DNA of 64,000 nucleotides from Membranipora membranacea (lineage: Eukaryota; Bryozoa; Gymnolaemata; Cheilostomatida; Membraniporidae). The DNA lies in contig OU612072.1 of NCBI GenBank assembly GCA_914767715.1, forward strand, positions 25,792,001 through 25,856,000, in the 5' to 3' direction. Positions 1 to 11,872 of the stretch are shown here, one piece after another. Each line of letters opens with the position of its first letter. Positions within the stretch are counted from its first letter, which is position 1. A program made the position numbers and the translations under genes. The notes beneath the pieces are model-generated. The model saw only the letters and a program-made list of their open reading frames with translations, did no database searches and was not told the DNA's origin.

Positions 1-841
1 TCGCTCTGATCAGAATAACATACTGAACTGCAATGTCTTTATTCCACTTTAAATTGGAGTATATTTTGTTGTGCTGTAATATTTATCGAAGGAAGAATTG
101 CAGATTTGTTGGGTCGACTTGTTAATAAAGGTTATAATAACAACGTCGGGGTGGTCAGGTGCATACTCGCTGGTATCTCTTAAGTAGTTTTAAGTAACCG
201 TCAACACTTTTGGCTCAGGAACACAATATAGTAAATGATAATCATACACTCTACTAAGGGAAGTACACAGATTGATATACAGACATCAATTTAGGAATTT
301 TAGTGAGAAGGGAAGAACCTTAATCATGATATTGATAAAATAGTATAAAAAAACAAAAATATGAGATAAACATCTGACTGTCTATAGAACTCAGAAGATG
401 GAATGAGCTTCACAGTTTGAGGCAAGGCATTTTGAATATGTGAATTGACATAGTAAATTGTACAGTCCTAATTTCCCGATTTCCATTTTATGAATTGGTA
501 TAGCATGAAGCAGAATTATTAATAATGATCACAGTAATTCATTTTGCCGTATCATTCACTCTTTTCCTGAGCAGCTTCATGGCGCTCTCATTTGCAATAC
601 AAACAGGGCCATATCAAGGTTTTATTGGTAGGATATCACATGGAAATCTTAATCACCACTTCCATCAAGAGGATAATTGCCGTCAATAAACAAATTAAGG
701 GCAACGTCAGTTCCCAGTTTCACTTCATCTCCATATTCATACCTGAATTGAAAATTCAATAGGCAAAAAATCCGATGAACTAACTAAACATAATTTCCTA
801 TTTGTTTCAGTTGTCTGAATATGATTGTAGTGAGCAGTCAA
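1..841 (+). repeat. Outer left arm of the giant inverted repeat
   Basis: It pairs with 12,660-12,776 plus 14,166-14,806 on the opposite strand. This segment preserves the empty site of the LINE found in the right arm: here the sequence reads straight through from TTCATACCTGAATTG, while the right arm has about 1.39 kb inserted at that point. No open frame or RNA gene was seen. Confidence 0.85.
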
Positions 842-2265
842 GCTGATTCAAGTTTTGTTAAAACATAAATATCGAGAATCGGATCGAGAAGTTTGGCAAC
901 GAATCATTTTATTTATTGTACCCTGAAACATAGGTAAATACAGCAATCAAAGAAAGTACATAAAAATTGACAGAATGAAAGCCACAAAAAATAGCATGGA
1001 TAAAATTCTCAGAATTAAAAAACAATTTAACCAACCGATGAGGCAAAAAATACTTCACAAAAATTGTAGCCTTTTGCAGCATTAATTAACCTATGATAGA
1101 AGGGGTGATAATTACACTGTTACGATACAAATCTTACTTAATTAATTCTTAAAACTTAACTCAACTTACAAATGGTGATTGGTTAGGTCACTTCTCGATC
1201 TAATACGTGTGTGAGGCATACTAGTTGATCCATCAGGTTTCTACAGTGAAAATTAACAAAAAATTAGTATTGAAAATTGTCACAATTAATTTAATCGCCT
1301 TTTCTTACAAAATTGATTACAATAATATGTAGGTAATAATAGTAAAACAAGTATAATAAAACATTAAACTTACATGTCCTCTTGAAAAGTCAGTACTCTG
1401 AATATAATATATACTACATCTACCATGTAAGTCAGTATTGTAGTGAAGATGAGTTGATAGCTGCTAAACTTCGTAAATAAAACTCTGGCTACATTTTTCT
1501 GATTAAGTGTGCAGAGGTAAAAATAACGAGAGAGAAAACGCGTCCTGCTTTGACTTGCTTCTCTAAGATAATGAAAATATGACTAAGGTAATGTCAATAT
1601 GACTAAGGTAATGACAATATGAATTCTGCAGCAATCTGAGTGAAGTCACAACAAATTTGGCCTCATGGTTTTGCTGGCGACAATCCTCACCGGAAAACCT
1701 TATACGTTCTCTTAGCACGAGTCTGACCTGATGCCACAAATTTAAACAATTTTTCAAACTTATAATTGATACTGATAAGATACTTAACAATTTACACCAG
1801 CAGGTTGCTGCATAACCACACAGGAGATAATAATTTGTTTATACGAACAAGCTAAATAAATTTGCAGTTCAAGAAAACATCCGAATACAAATGTACTGCG
1901 AGTTTGAGAGTATTGAATGCCCTCGATTGAAAGCTTGCGGGATCTTTAAATATAAATGTGAGATACTGCTGAGTTGTCAATAAGTGATAAGGGAGGTTAT
2001 GATAGGGTTTTAAATTTAATATCACAGTGCAGTCTGTGAGACTGGATGTCCTGTCGCTCATGTATTATACAGATTGTTTCTACACATTGTATTGGTGCAA
2101 TAGGGGAAAACTCACAGGCCTATCCTACTGACTCAAGGAGAGATAATTGTAAAAGCTTGCAACATATTTGACAAACTTCAGAACATGATTAATAAATGGT
2201 GATGAAGAAACATAATGATGACAGTCATACTAGTCATTCTGCAGGGCACAGCAATTGGACACGTT
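842..2265. other. Block present only in the left arm (insertion, or deletion on the right)
   Basis: The right arm runs directly from GCTGCTCACTAC to the sequence matching 2,266, so about 1.42 kb is unique to the left arm. It contains a short tandem of the words ATGACTAAGGTAATG near 1,575-1,615 but no terminal inverted repeats, poly-A tail or convincing coding frame. The two 61-83-codon open frames here have no recognisable motif. Confidence 0.55.
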
Positions 2266-2649
2266 TTGAATGACGCAACATTGTTTTCTGATGATTCTTT
2301 GTTAGGTGTGTGACTCTCTAATAAGGTCCTTCTATCAAAATCAATTTGTAATTGCAAGTTATAGCGTGTTTTTAATATTAAAATATAAGGATATAAAATG
2401 GAAAATAAAGCTTCGAGGTGAATCTCCATTCAAGTAACATTGAAAGTTACCTGGTAAACAAGTTTTAGGACAAAGGATACCAGTTGACTAAATTGTCTGA
2501 TTAAACCTCATTTGATAGTCGGGACATGTTCTAAATTATTTCTAAATTCCATTTCAACACATGCATTGCTGGAGTGAATTGGTGTGATTCGGAGCTTCCT
2601 ACATGGGGTAGGTTGTGAATGAGGTATAACGATGGTAAAGCTTGATATA

Positions 2650-2692
<43 letters not shown>

Positions 2693-3127
2693 TCAAAAAA
2701 TACAAATTAAAGCTTCAACGTGAAATTCTTTTTTGCTTGTTTGGTATTAGATTTATATTTGATTTATATTGTACACGCAGTAAGGGGCAAGTAATGGAAG
2801 CAGATAATATTATCTGATTTAATTTCATGATGATTGTGATTCAACTGTATTCAAAAAATATTGGAAGTTACCTCGTAAACAAGTTTTAGGACAAAAAATG
2901 GAAGCGGATTATATTGTCTGATAAAACATCATGTTAGTCGGAGCTAAATTATTTCCAAATTCAAATTCGACACAGGCCTTGATGAAGTGAATTGGTGCGA
3001 TTTAAAAGTTTAGCAATAGCAAGAGCTTCCTAAATGGAGTGAGTTGTGAATGAGGTATAACGATGGTAAACTTTTATATGGAAACTATTGACTCCATCAA
3101 TGCACATGTGGAAATGGGGCAGAGTTA
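2266..3127 (+). repeat. Middle left arm of the giant inverted repeat
   Basis: It pairs with 11,873-12,672 in inverted orientation. A (TA)n microsatellite sits at the same place in both arms. Within the segment, 2,455-2,640 and 2,870-3,070 are related to each other: both carry GGTAAACAAGTTTTAGGACA-like words followed by AGTGAATTGGTG and GTGAATGAGGTATAACGATG. This shows an older internal duplication. Confidence 0.8.
2645..2692. repeat. (TA)n microsatellite, left arm
   Basis: About 48 bases of almost pure TA with two interrupting TG steps. The counterpart in the right arm is shorter. Confidence 0.9.
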
Positions 3128-4369
3128 AGAGTTTAAAACAAAGGTGTTTCTAAGGTAAAACAATGTGTTGAATCCATAAATGAGGGTGTGTCCAGTTGAA
3201 ATGATCATGTCAGCGCCACTTTTAATAAGTGATGTGTTGGGCGCATTGAATTCAGTGGTTGGGCGTTACAGAAAAGTTGTCTCTAGGGTAAAACAACATG
3301 CTGAATCAAAACGAAAAAGTTTCTCAGTTGTAGCAATGATGTCAGCAGCAGCGCGGCAGCGCGGCAGCATATTGTAAGTTTTCTCACAATTGCTTCTAAT
3401 GAGTGAAATGTTAAGAGTTTAAAACAAGGGTGCTTCTAAGGGAAAACAACGTGTTGAATCCATAAATGAGGGTGTGTGCAATTGAAACCATCATGTCAGC
3501 GACACTTCTATTAAGTGATATGTGAGACGTTTCAGAAAAAGTTGTTTCCAGGGTAAAACGACATGCTTGATCCAAAATGAAGAGTGTCTCAGTTGTAGCA
3601 ATGATGTCAGCAGCAGCGCGGCTAGTGATTGCAAATTTTCAGTCACGGTCTTGCGTTCTTTTCCCCTTGAGACACTGTGTCGGTCTCGTGGGAAAGCCAC
3701 CCTTGATACAAGTCGAGACTTGTTCATTATGAACACTGTTTTTGTCACAGTTTTTGCCGCAGCTTTTTTGGATTTTTGAAACAAAAAATTCCAAAAAACT
3801 GTGGCTGCCTGACAAGGCTGGCAGAGTTTAGTGACAAGGCCCTGACTGATATAATATTAGAAATAATGAGATCATATCTGTATCATTTTGATTTGTAGAA
3901 TCCAATAAAGTGGCAATTTATAATTTGATATGCATCGATACATATCTCATCTCTCACCAAAATCTGACAATTCAATGACAATCAGTGAAATGTTAAGAGT
4001 TTAAAAAAGGGTGTTTCTAAGGTTAAACAATGTGCTGAATCCAAAATTTAAAATGTACCCTGTTGAAGCAATGATGTATGCGGCAGCATATCAGCAACTT
4101 TCTGAAAAGTGGTTCGATAAGTGAGAATGGTCAGCAGAGACGCAACTATATGTATGCTTTAACACAATATTTTATCAGATCGTTTCAAAAGGTGGACATT
4201 GACAGCACTGCTGTAGATCCACACAAGAACAAGACTAGAAACTGCCTAGTCGTAAGACTACTCCAAAAACTATAGCATGCAACAAATTTGCTGCAGGTCT
4301 CACTAGAATGAAGAATATTGCCGATTCAAAATATGAGGGTGTACCAAGTTGAAGAGGTCAGCGGCAGCA
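3128..4369. repeat. Cluster of ~100-bp subrepeats in the left arm
   Basis: Diverged copies of one unit occur near 3,130, 3,280, 3,405, 3,545, 3,985 and 4,310. The unit contains GTTTCTAAGGTAAAACAA, then TGCTGAATCC, then AATGAGGGTGT, then a GTCAGCAGCAGCGCGGCAGC-like GC-rich end. The same unit appears inverted near 4,690-4,760, 4,860-4,940 and 5,040-5,085, and directly near 9,070, 9,225 and 9,395. Short open frames crossing the cluster (for example 3,180-3,377) are by-products of the repeat. Confidence 0.75.
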
Positions 4370-5095
4370 CTACTGCATATCCCCAAACATTCTGTTGGTT
4401 GTTATAAGTGAGAAGTCAAGAGTTTGATGTATTTGGCAGAAGTCTAGAATATAGGCCTGGGTTTACATTATATATGATATATCATTGCATGAGGTGATAT
4501 GTAAGCTACATCACTGCTGCATATCCTCATGTTAGGAAACGATGCGAAGCGGACATGTGAAAGTTGAAAAATGTGCTTTTAACAATCAGTTAGCATTGCA
4601 AACCAACATTCAAATCTAATGTCAGTGACAAAACTTCTTTATGTTCCCGCGATTTTATGAGAAATTTGGAATAAATGCTGCCGTACACTGCTGCCCTGCC
4701 GCTGATGATGACCACTTCAACTGAGTACACCCTCATTATTGATTCAGCATGCTTTTTCACCCTAGAAACATTATTCTTGTTTTCTGTTGACTGTTGACTG
4801 CATCAATTGCTACAATCTTCACCAACTGAAAACGATTTTGTAAGAAATTTGGGATCGGCTGCCGTGCTGCCTCTGATGATGACTGCTAAAACTGGGTACA
4901 CCTCCATTTTTTGATTCAGCTCACTTTTTTACCCTAGAAACATATATATTATGGTTCTTTGTTGTCTGTACCAAACACTACAACTTTCACTAATTTTGTG
5001 AAAATATATATGGAATATACTGTCATATACTGCCCGATATACACCCTCATTTTTGGATTCAGCACGCTTTTTTGTCCTAGGATCACCCATTTCTT
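4370..5095 (+). repeat. Inner left arm of the giant inverted repeat
   Basis: It pairs with 9,045-9,880 on the other strand. The match is very clear around CTGCCCGATATACACCCTCA (left) and its complement near 9,100, and around the ATCGTTTCCTAACATGAGGA word near 9,710. It defines the edge of the central loop. Confidence 0.85.
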
Positions 5096-5238
5096 TAAAA
5101 CTCATTTACGCTCAGTCACTATGACAACCAAATGTCCAATGATAGTGCAGATTTTTCTTCAAAATCTTTCTTGGATCATCTTCCTCATACTCTTATGTGA
5201 TTGGGTAGAGTTTTAGAAAAGATATTTGGGGACTCAAT

Positions 5239-5975
5239 TTGCTTTCACATCAAAAATTAAAAGTTAGGATTTCAGAAAATTTCAGTCACAAAAATATTTC
5301 AATGGGAAGCTCTAGGACTAGGATTCATGAGTCTGGTGTGCTTGATGAATGTTCAGGAGGAGTTGGCTCAGAGCTTGATGATGAAAATGAGGTGAGTAGG
5401 GTTACAGATCTAAATCTAAATCTACATATCTAAATAAAATTGCTAAATTATAACATGATATATGAGAAAAATGTCATTCACCTGACCTTCTATCAACTTC
5501 AATTTGTCAAAAGATAAAAATATACTTGTGCAACTAGTAAGCCTACTACTACACCAAATTTTCCGGTTCATGATATGCATTGTGTTTCACAATATAAAGT
5601 AACTTTTTCTTTTACTAGTCAAGTGACAGTGAGTGAATCAGAAGAGGATAGTCAAGTTGGTGAAGTTGATGAGATGGATAACCGATACTCTGCAACAGAC
5701 GTTGATGCTGATGATTCAGATTTTGATGGTGAGTCTCTCCCCCCCAATACAGTATACAGTATAGACCACACACCTTTGTGTAACAATTATTGTATTCCAC
5801 ATGTTATACACAACAACATAACACACTTTCCTGTTTTGTTGTTTCAGGCTCCCAACCACGGAAAGTTGCTATAGTTGGGGCTGGACATGGAGCTCCTGGG
5901 AGGGCGGGTTGGACAAAGGAGAGCTGGTTGAGGCAGAACGGCACCTCAGAAGCAGGTTGTAGTCAGTCATGTTGG
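5239..5975 (+). pseudogene. Possible relic of a spliced acidic-domain gene, unidentified
   Basis: Three stretches look exon-like. The first is 5,239-5,391, ending at a strong donor GAG|GTGAGT. The second is 5,619-5,729, preceded by TTTTCTTTTACTAG and ending at GATG|GTGAGT. The third starts at 5,848 after TGTTTTGTTGTTTCAG. The first two encode acidic, Ser/Asp/Glu-rich sequence (ELDDENE; SESEEDSQVGEVDEMDN). Joining at the consensus sites puts the second exon out of frame by one base, and the third soon meets stops, so the locus appears decayed. An AATAAA lies at about 6,136. Acidic N-termini of this type occur in piggyBac-like transposases among many other proteins, but no catalytic domain follows here. 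Confidence 0.2.
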
Positions 5976-7143
5976 TGAGATTGACATCTCTGATGGTGAC
6001 TCATACTTTTGATGTATGGTAGTCATTTTTGTTTTACTATCAAAAACTAAAATATTTTGATCATCAGAAAATATTTTTTTCAAATCGATAACAATCATTT
6101 TTTGCTGTTTTTTATGTAAGTTCAGCTTTGCAGCAATAAATATATATATAATCTTTATTACTGAACCAATGATCATCTTCTAAAAATTAGAGGCGACCTT
6201 TAGAGGTTTCATCACAATATAAGTAAGGAAGGCAACCTGGGCATGAAAAAAAAAAACAGAAACAAATTAATCCTTAGACTTTATAATTTACACATCCGGC
6301 ATTGCTGTAACACATGAGTAAAGTGTTGCCTCTCAATTCAGTTCGTGAGCTGGTGTTGAGGCGCGTTGTATGTCTACTAGGTCTGCGAGCACTCGGTTGA
6401 GGTAGTAAATGGTGCAGGCAGTGCCCAGGTGTCTTGATCTCGTCGATGTGTTGATGGCACATAGAGTCAATATATCATAAGATCATATATCGCAAATCAA
6501 TAGCCAACACATCTGTGCATATAAATCCAACTAAGACACTCTATTGGGCGATCTGTACTGTGACATAAAGTGAGTTTGAAAATAAAACTTCAGAAATCAC
6601 AAATGCTTTATTCCTCCCTTAGGTCAATGGGCAGTATGTATACATGCATGGTCCAATGCATAACAAAATTTAAATCCCAACAGATAAAGAGCTGGAAAAT
6701 TCAAATATTTTTACAGATTGTGGATAGCACAATTGGTTACAAAGTGATGTCTATGTAAACTTAGGCATTTTTTGGAAAAATGCCTAGTGTCCGACCACTA
6801 GTTAACATTAACAATGGGCAGGAGCGAAAGAGCCATCAAAAATTGTTTGTGCCATCTTTTTTAAGAGCTTTTTTTGCTAGGCTGCTTCTGAAGTGAAACA
6901 CAGCTGCTTGAATATGATTGTCTGGAAAGAAAATATACCTGAGAGGTGTATTTGTTGCTCTATATACACACATTATGGAACATTTCATCCAACTGATGCC
7001 TTTTTTAGTTCATCATTATAAATAATCACACATATTATTCCAGAGCATAATTCATCAGGACTACTCAGTATTTTGTCTAATCGGCAGATACTTGTCAAAT
7101 ATTACTGAATGATTATAAAATCATGTTTAGTGCTGTGTTTTTT
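5976..7143. other. Central loop, no gene recognised
   Basis: AT-rich sequence. The only open frame of note is on the minus strand at 6,274-6,462 (62 codons, locally richer in GC). It has no motif I recognise and no splice context that I could use. Confidence 0.5.
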
Positions 7144-7149
7144 TTTATT
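7144..7149 (-). terminator. AATAAA polyadenylation signal of the 7.2-7.6 kb peptide gene
   Basis: TTTATT on the plus strand reads AATAAA on the minus strand, about 100 bases past the TAG stop at 7,244-7,246, the usual place for the first poly-A signal. Confidence 0.5.
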
Positions 7150-7243
7150 TGATGAACAGTATTATTCACACGTGAGAATTTTAAAATTAAACGTTTGTTG
7201 TCTCGCTAACGCCATGTTGATACCAGTTGATCCGATTAGCAGT

Positions 7244-7612
7244 CTAGTGTCCTTTCAATACTTCACTCAGAGATGTGAATATATTGCCTGCTGAAGCTCC
7301 TACAAATAAATAAATTGTCAGACAAAGAATATGATGAAGCTTTGAATACAGAGCCGTTCACAGGTGAATATTCTTTCTTCCTTCGCAACTGATTTGGTTT
7401 TATTATACACAGGCAATCTGCTATGAAAGAATGGAATCCAGCGGTGCAAAACTAGAATGCAACTCTGAATTGTAATACAGCACAATAGTCGTTCAATTCT
7501 GTTTGGATTATAAGTTTTTAAGAGACTTAGATCGGCAAAGTTGACAGACTTAATTCTTACCTGATATGGTGGCCAAAGCAAAAAGCAGAGATGGAAGGAT
7601 AGTGATCTTCAT
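7244..7612 (-). CDS. Short secreted-peptide gene, 35 residues (peptide 2)
   Basis: Coding sequence is joined from 7,610-7,612 (ATG) down to 7,561 and from 7,299 down to the TAG at 7,244. The signal exon follows an ATTCCATTTCAG acceptor, encodes MKITILPSLLFALATIS, and ends in phase 1 at a GTAAGA donor. The last exon follows TTTATTTATTTGTAG and continues G-ASAGNIFTSLSEVLKGH to the stop. A short charged start plus a hydrophobic core is a classic signal peptide, with likely cleavage near the ASA. The mature part is near neutral, unlike its relatives. A non-coding first exon with a TATA box lies upstream at 7,933-8,013. Exon sizes and phases match the gene at 10.8-11.24 kb exactly in the signal exon (52 coding bases each), and the two first exons are alignable, so they are paralogues. 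No family name is known to me. Secretion is well supported; function is unknown. Confidence 0.6.
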
Positions 7613-7932
7613 TTCTAATTATTTTCCTGAAATGGAATGATAGAAACTACAACTGACCTCTTTGAAGCAACATGTGTACATTTGAGTACAGTTAGATACA
7701 CAGACATGAACATATTTATAGTAGTAACATGTGCATTCACCTATCCACATCTAATACAAAGGTTTTAACTAGGAAAAATAAAACTTTGCAATAAGTTTGA
7801 AAAATTTAAATGATCAAAATCTAATTGTCTGAACACAAGGCATATGATATTGATCAAACTTTAGACATTGTTTCAGCCAGTAGCATACACAATTGCCAAT
7901 TGATCCTGGCATGTTTTGACATTATAACTTAC

Positions 7933-8013
7933 CTCTGGTCTTAGAGTGTAGTGAATGGCGCAGTGGAGTACAAGTGCTGTTTGATCTTAGTGACCATCCT
8001 ACTGATTTATATA
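7933..8013 (-). promoter_or_regulatory. TATA box and non-coding first exon of peptide gene 2
   Basis: On the minus strand TATATAAA (8,013-8,006) lies about 30 bases before the likely start of transcription. A short untranslated exon then ends at 7,933 against a consensus GTAAGT donor (7,932-7,927). The exon resembles the first exon at 11,471-11,518. The TATA-to-donor distance is 73 bases in both. Confidence 0.55.
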
Positions 8014-9044
8014 GTAAGTTTGTATCATGGGTTTCAACAGATTATTACTCATCATCTGGGAATGTTATTATATCATTGTCACTTCCAAATGATCGGAAAA
8101 ATTGTCATTAGTCATATTTTTTTGTTATTTCCAGAAATATAAAGCCAATGATTTTATGAATATGGATATGGATATGCAAGCAGTTTTTAAACAACATATG
8201 GTATTTATTATTATTAATGGAATTATCGGAAGCTATATTAGTTAGTAGTGCACAACAAATGGACTGGATTTGATATGATTTGACTACATTGACTAATGTA
8301 ATTATCGATTCCTGGTCCTGTTCAGATGGTGCTTTTACTTGATAGTCCTGTTTTTCCCAATAAAAACAGGATATCCAAATGCACTAAAAGGTTATCATAC
8401 GCCTAAAATTCTATCTGGACATTGCCAATAATTAATTAATCGGAAGATAGGAAATTCTTAGTACTGCAATGCGATGGAAGTGGGCTACAATGACTAGTTA
8501 AGTTTTTTGTGTTTGTTAAGACAGTACTCAAGGCTCAGTTGTATAAATATCTGCCTTATTGCCTTTTCAATGTCCTATTTTGCCGATTTTACTCAGTTTT
8601 AATATTGGGTTTGAGCAATCAGTGGAATCCTAGTTCGAAACTCCTGATTCTTGTCAGAAGAACATATCGATAATTGCTCAGTCTGCACAGCATGTTTCTT
8701 CATGTATTGGCTGTAATTAGAAAGTTTGTATGACCTTATTATTCAGCCATAAAGCAAGATTATAAATGCCTAAAGTGAAAGTTAAACAGAGAGAAAATAA
8801 AACCATAGTTGTGCCACAAAGCCAGTAGAGTGGTATTCAACCGTCCAACTTATTACAACATCATCACATGATCATCATAAAGAGCGCAGGCAAAACATGA
8901 TCACTGTACCTGCTATGCACCACACAACCAGACGCCCAACTGTGACACTTCATTTAACAAGGTTTGCTCTAGAATTGTATTCATGGTTTTAGGCCAGAAG
9001 TAGCCTAGCAATAAGTGCTCTTAAAAAAGATTGCAAGAACAATT
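8014..9044. other. Loop sequence upstream of peptide gene 2, no gene seen
   Basis: AT-rich, with no open frame of interest and no clear repeat. It ends at the inner right arm of the palindrome. Confidence 0.5.
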
Positions 9045-9880
9045 TCTGATAGCATTAAAGAAATGGGCGTTCCTAGGGTAAAAAAGCGTGCTGAATCCAA
9101 AAATGAGGGTGTATATCGGGCAGTATATGACAGTATATCCCATCTATATATTATTTTCACAAAATTAGTGAAAATTGTAGTGTTTGGTACAGACAACAAA
9201 GAACAATTATAATATATATATTGTTTCTAGGTAAAAAAGTGTGCTGAATCCAAAAATGGAGGTGTACCCAGTGTTTTGCGGTCATCATCAGAGGCAGCGC
9301 GGCAGTCGATCCCAAATTTCTTACAAAATCGTTTTCAGTTGGTGAAGATTGTAACAGTTGATGCAGTCAACAGTCAACAGAAAACAAGAATAATGTTTCT
9401 AAGGTGAAAAAGCATGCTGAATCAATAATGAGGGTGTACTCAGTTGAAGTGGTCATCGTCAGCGGCAGCGCAGCAGTATACGGAAGCATTTATTCCAAAT
9501 TTCTCATAAAATCGCTTTTAGTTAGTTTGATACTGTCAACATAAAACAAGAATAAAGATAGTTCATAAATACTGGCTAAATTAGAATTTCGTTTGCGGGA
9601 ACATAAAGCAGTTTTGTCACTGATATTAGATTTGAATGTTGCTTTGCAATGCTAACTGATTGTTAAAAGCGCATTTTTCAACTTTCACATGTCCGCTTCG
9701 CATCGTTTCCTAACATGAGGATATGCGGCAGTGATGTAGCTTACATATCACCTCATGCAATGATATAAAATATATTATGTAAACCCAGGCCTATATTCTA
9801 GACTTCTGCCAAATACATCAAACTCTTGACTTCTCACTTATTACAACCAACAGAATGTTTGGGGGTATGCAGTAGTGCTG
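9045..9880 (-). repeat. Inner right arm of the giant inverted repeat
   Basis: Inverted match to 4,370-5,095. It carries three copies of the ~100-bp subrepeat unit (near 9,070, 9,225 and 9,395), each with a GCTGAATC...ATGAGGGTGTA core and a GCGGCAGCGC-like end. Confidence 0.85.
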
Positions 9881-9897
9881 CTGCTGACCTCTCCATC

Positions 9898-10115
9898 TTA
9901 CACAAATGATCATTGTAGCAGATTATAAGTGATCTGCATCCAACCTTAAAAGGTCATACATCAAGCTAACTAATCTAAATATCAAACAACGAGTAAAAAC
10001 TGTAAAACTCCCGCTAAACTGACCACCAATGAAATTTATCCAATGGTTTTTATCATATCTAGTCATAAATAATTTTGATTAGCACATGAAGGATTTAAGC
10101 GTAAACACTCAATAG
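9898..10115 (+). repeat. Direct repeat, copy 1 (about 215 bp)
   Basis: It runs from TTACACAAATGATCATTG to GTAAACACTCAATAG and matches 10,352-10,540 in the same orientation with substitutions and one internal deletion. It lies in the part of the right arm that has no left-arm counterpart. Confidence 0.75.
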
Positions 10116-10351
10116 AATTAAACAAAACTAGATATTGGTATTTATCAAATCAGTGATGACATTTCAGCAGCCAATCATGTGGGATTGTCATAGCGTCACC
10201 TGAATTAGAGAAGGGCCAGCATACTGGTTTGTATATAGTATATAGTTGATTTTATTGGTAAAGCTCACCTAGTTACCCATGGATTTATGCCTGTTATAAA
10301 GTGGGATATTACTATCGCTCTTTTATTTTGTGTGCTGTATGTCTAACATAT

Positions 10352-10540
10352 TTTACACAAATGATTGTTGTAGCATATTATGAGTGATGTGCAAAAACCT
10401 TGCCATAAAAGCTCATGCATCAATCTAGCTAATCTAAATATCAAACAACAGCGAAAGCTGTAAACCAACTGTTATGATCATATCCAGTGATCAATTATTT
10501 TAATAAGCACATGTAGGATTTTAGCGTAAACACTCAATAG
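10352..10540 (+). repeat. Direct repeat, copy 2
   Basis: Second copy of the 9,898-10,115 unit. It shares ACACAAATGATTGTTGTAGCA-like, CTAATCTAAATATCAAACAA and GCGTAAACACTCAATAG words in the same order. Confidence 0.75.
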
Positions 10541-10748
10541 TCACCTATGGTATAGACATTGAATAACAATGACTGACAGCCTATCAGTAGTTTATTTTGG
10601 GGAATACATTCAGACTCATGGAGGAGAACTGATTTTCTGGTTTAACAGATTTAAACTGCACCAAGCTCAGTTCCGATCTTTCCTTTAAGAGGTTGCGAGT
10701 GCGAATGTACAAAAGTAAGCGCTCTATATTTGTGTTGCAAGATTGATT

Positions 10749-10754
10749 TTATTA
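10749..10754 (-). terminator. AATAAA polyadenylation signal of peptide gene 3
   Basis: It reads AATAAA on the minus strand, about 60 bases after the TGA stop at 10,813-10,815. Confidence 0.55.
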
Positions 10755-10812
10755 ATATTTTGATTCACTTAGTTTAGTGTTTCACAGACGTCGGGTTGCT
10801 GAGTTTGAAGCA

Positions 10813-11244
10813 TCATAGTCTTCGAATTCGCCTTGGTCTCCAAATTTCTTCTCCCCCTACAAAATATGGAAAAGGAGATGCACAGCTTTTTCATAAGAAG
10901 CATAGTTAAGATCTGAAGCAAATGAGTCGCCCGGTTTAGGCACAATCACTCAGAAATGTCACTGAATCAGCAGTGACAGTAAAAAACAATTCAACTTAGC
11001 TTGTTCTACTAACTTTCAATTTCAAAAACACACATTATTCAACTAAAATATATATTTAGTTCTATAAATAAGTGAAAATTTGGGAACAAGTGGAAATCAT
11101 TTTCACAGTTCAAAATTGAAATGCAACACGGATTGGCAGATTGGAGTAAAGAATTATTGTTATGAAGACATATAATTTAAGTTCATTCTAACCTTTGATG
11201 AAAGCACAGACAGCTAGTAGAGTAATAAGAACAGTGATCTTCAT
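10813..11244 (-). CDS. Short secreted cationic peptide gene, 31 residues (peptide 3)
   Basis: Two coding exons: 11,244-11,193 (52 bases, phase 1) and 10,856-10,813. The first follows a CTTTATCACAG acceptor and encodes the signal peptide MKITVLITLLAVCAFIK. It ends at a GTTAGA donor. The second follows a pyrimidine-rich CCATATTTTGTAG and encodes GEEIWRPRRIRRL after a junction glycine, then TGA. The predicted mature peptide is a linear Trp/Arg/Pro peptide with no cysteine. This is the composition of membrane-active or proline/arginine-rich antimicrobial peptides, for example the linear Arg-rich peptides of bivalves, though I do not claim homology. TATA, first exon, donor, acceptors and AATAAA are all present in order, so the gene looks intact. 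It sits in the unpaired part of the right arm. Being this short it could be a chance assembly, but its matching exon sizes with the 7.2-7.6 kb gene argue against that. Confidence 0.65.
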
Positions 11245-11470
11245 TCTCAGTGTATAACCTGTGATAAAGAAAGCATCATCATCACAAAGCACATTATAAA
11301 GTAGACTGATATTCCAAATTAGGAACAAATTTATCCATATGCAAGTTTCTTAACATGTACACATAACACAGCATTGATAGCCCATAGATCATTGCCCTTA
11401 GATTCCTTGAATTGATATACTGTCATAATGAGTGTCTGTTATTTCTTAAAAAACATATATTAAAACTTAC

Positions 11471-11551
11471 CTCGTGTTTTAGTATATAGTAAATGCTGTG
11501 CTGCAATTCAAGAACTGTGTGATCATAGTTGTTATCTGCTCGACTTATATA
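11471..11551 (-). promoter_or_regulatory. TATA box and non-coding first exon of peptide gene 3
   Basis: TATATAAG on the minus strand (11,551-11,544) precedes an untranslated exon that ends at 11,471 with the donor GTAAGT (11,470-11,465). The exon shares a CTATGATCA...ACAG...CTTG layout with the first exon at 7,933-7,980. The intron to the signal exon is about 210 bases. Confidence 0.6.
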
Positions 11552-11872
11552 CTAAGATTTTTGTCTGACATGGCGGAATATCTATCAACTTATTATGAAG
11601 ATATTAACTAAGCCTAATATCCGCAATAAGGGACTCATGATTTGAGTCAACCGTATTGATGTTGAAGGCAGAAATAGTAATAGGTAATAGTGTCTACATC
11701 TTGTATCCGTATTCGGTAGTGTCATTCACCATTTGACAGAACCCCTGCATTACTCTGTCTTAGGAAATAAACAGGGACAAAAGGGTTCTGAACAGAAATT
11801 AGCCTCTGTAAAAATGCACATAATGGCATTGACACAATGATAAGCATTATTGAATATATGCATTTCCTGTTC

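Noticed and set aside
2508-2817. Overlapping frames on both strands made of alternating Tyr/Ile
   Set aside because: They are translations of the (TA)n microsatellite.
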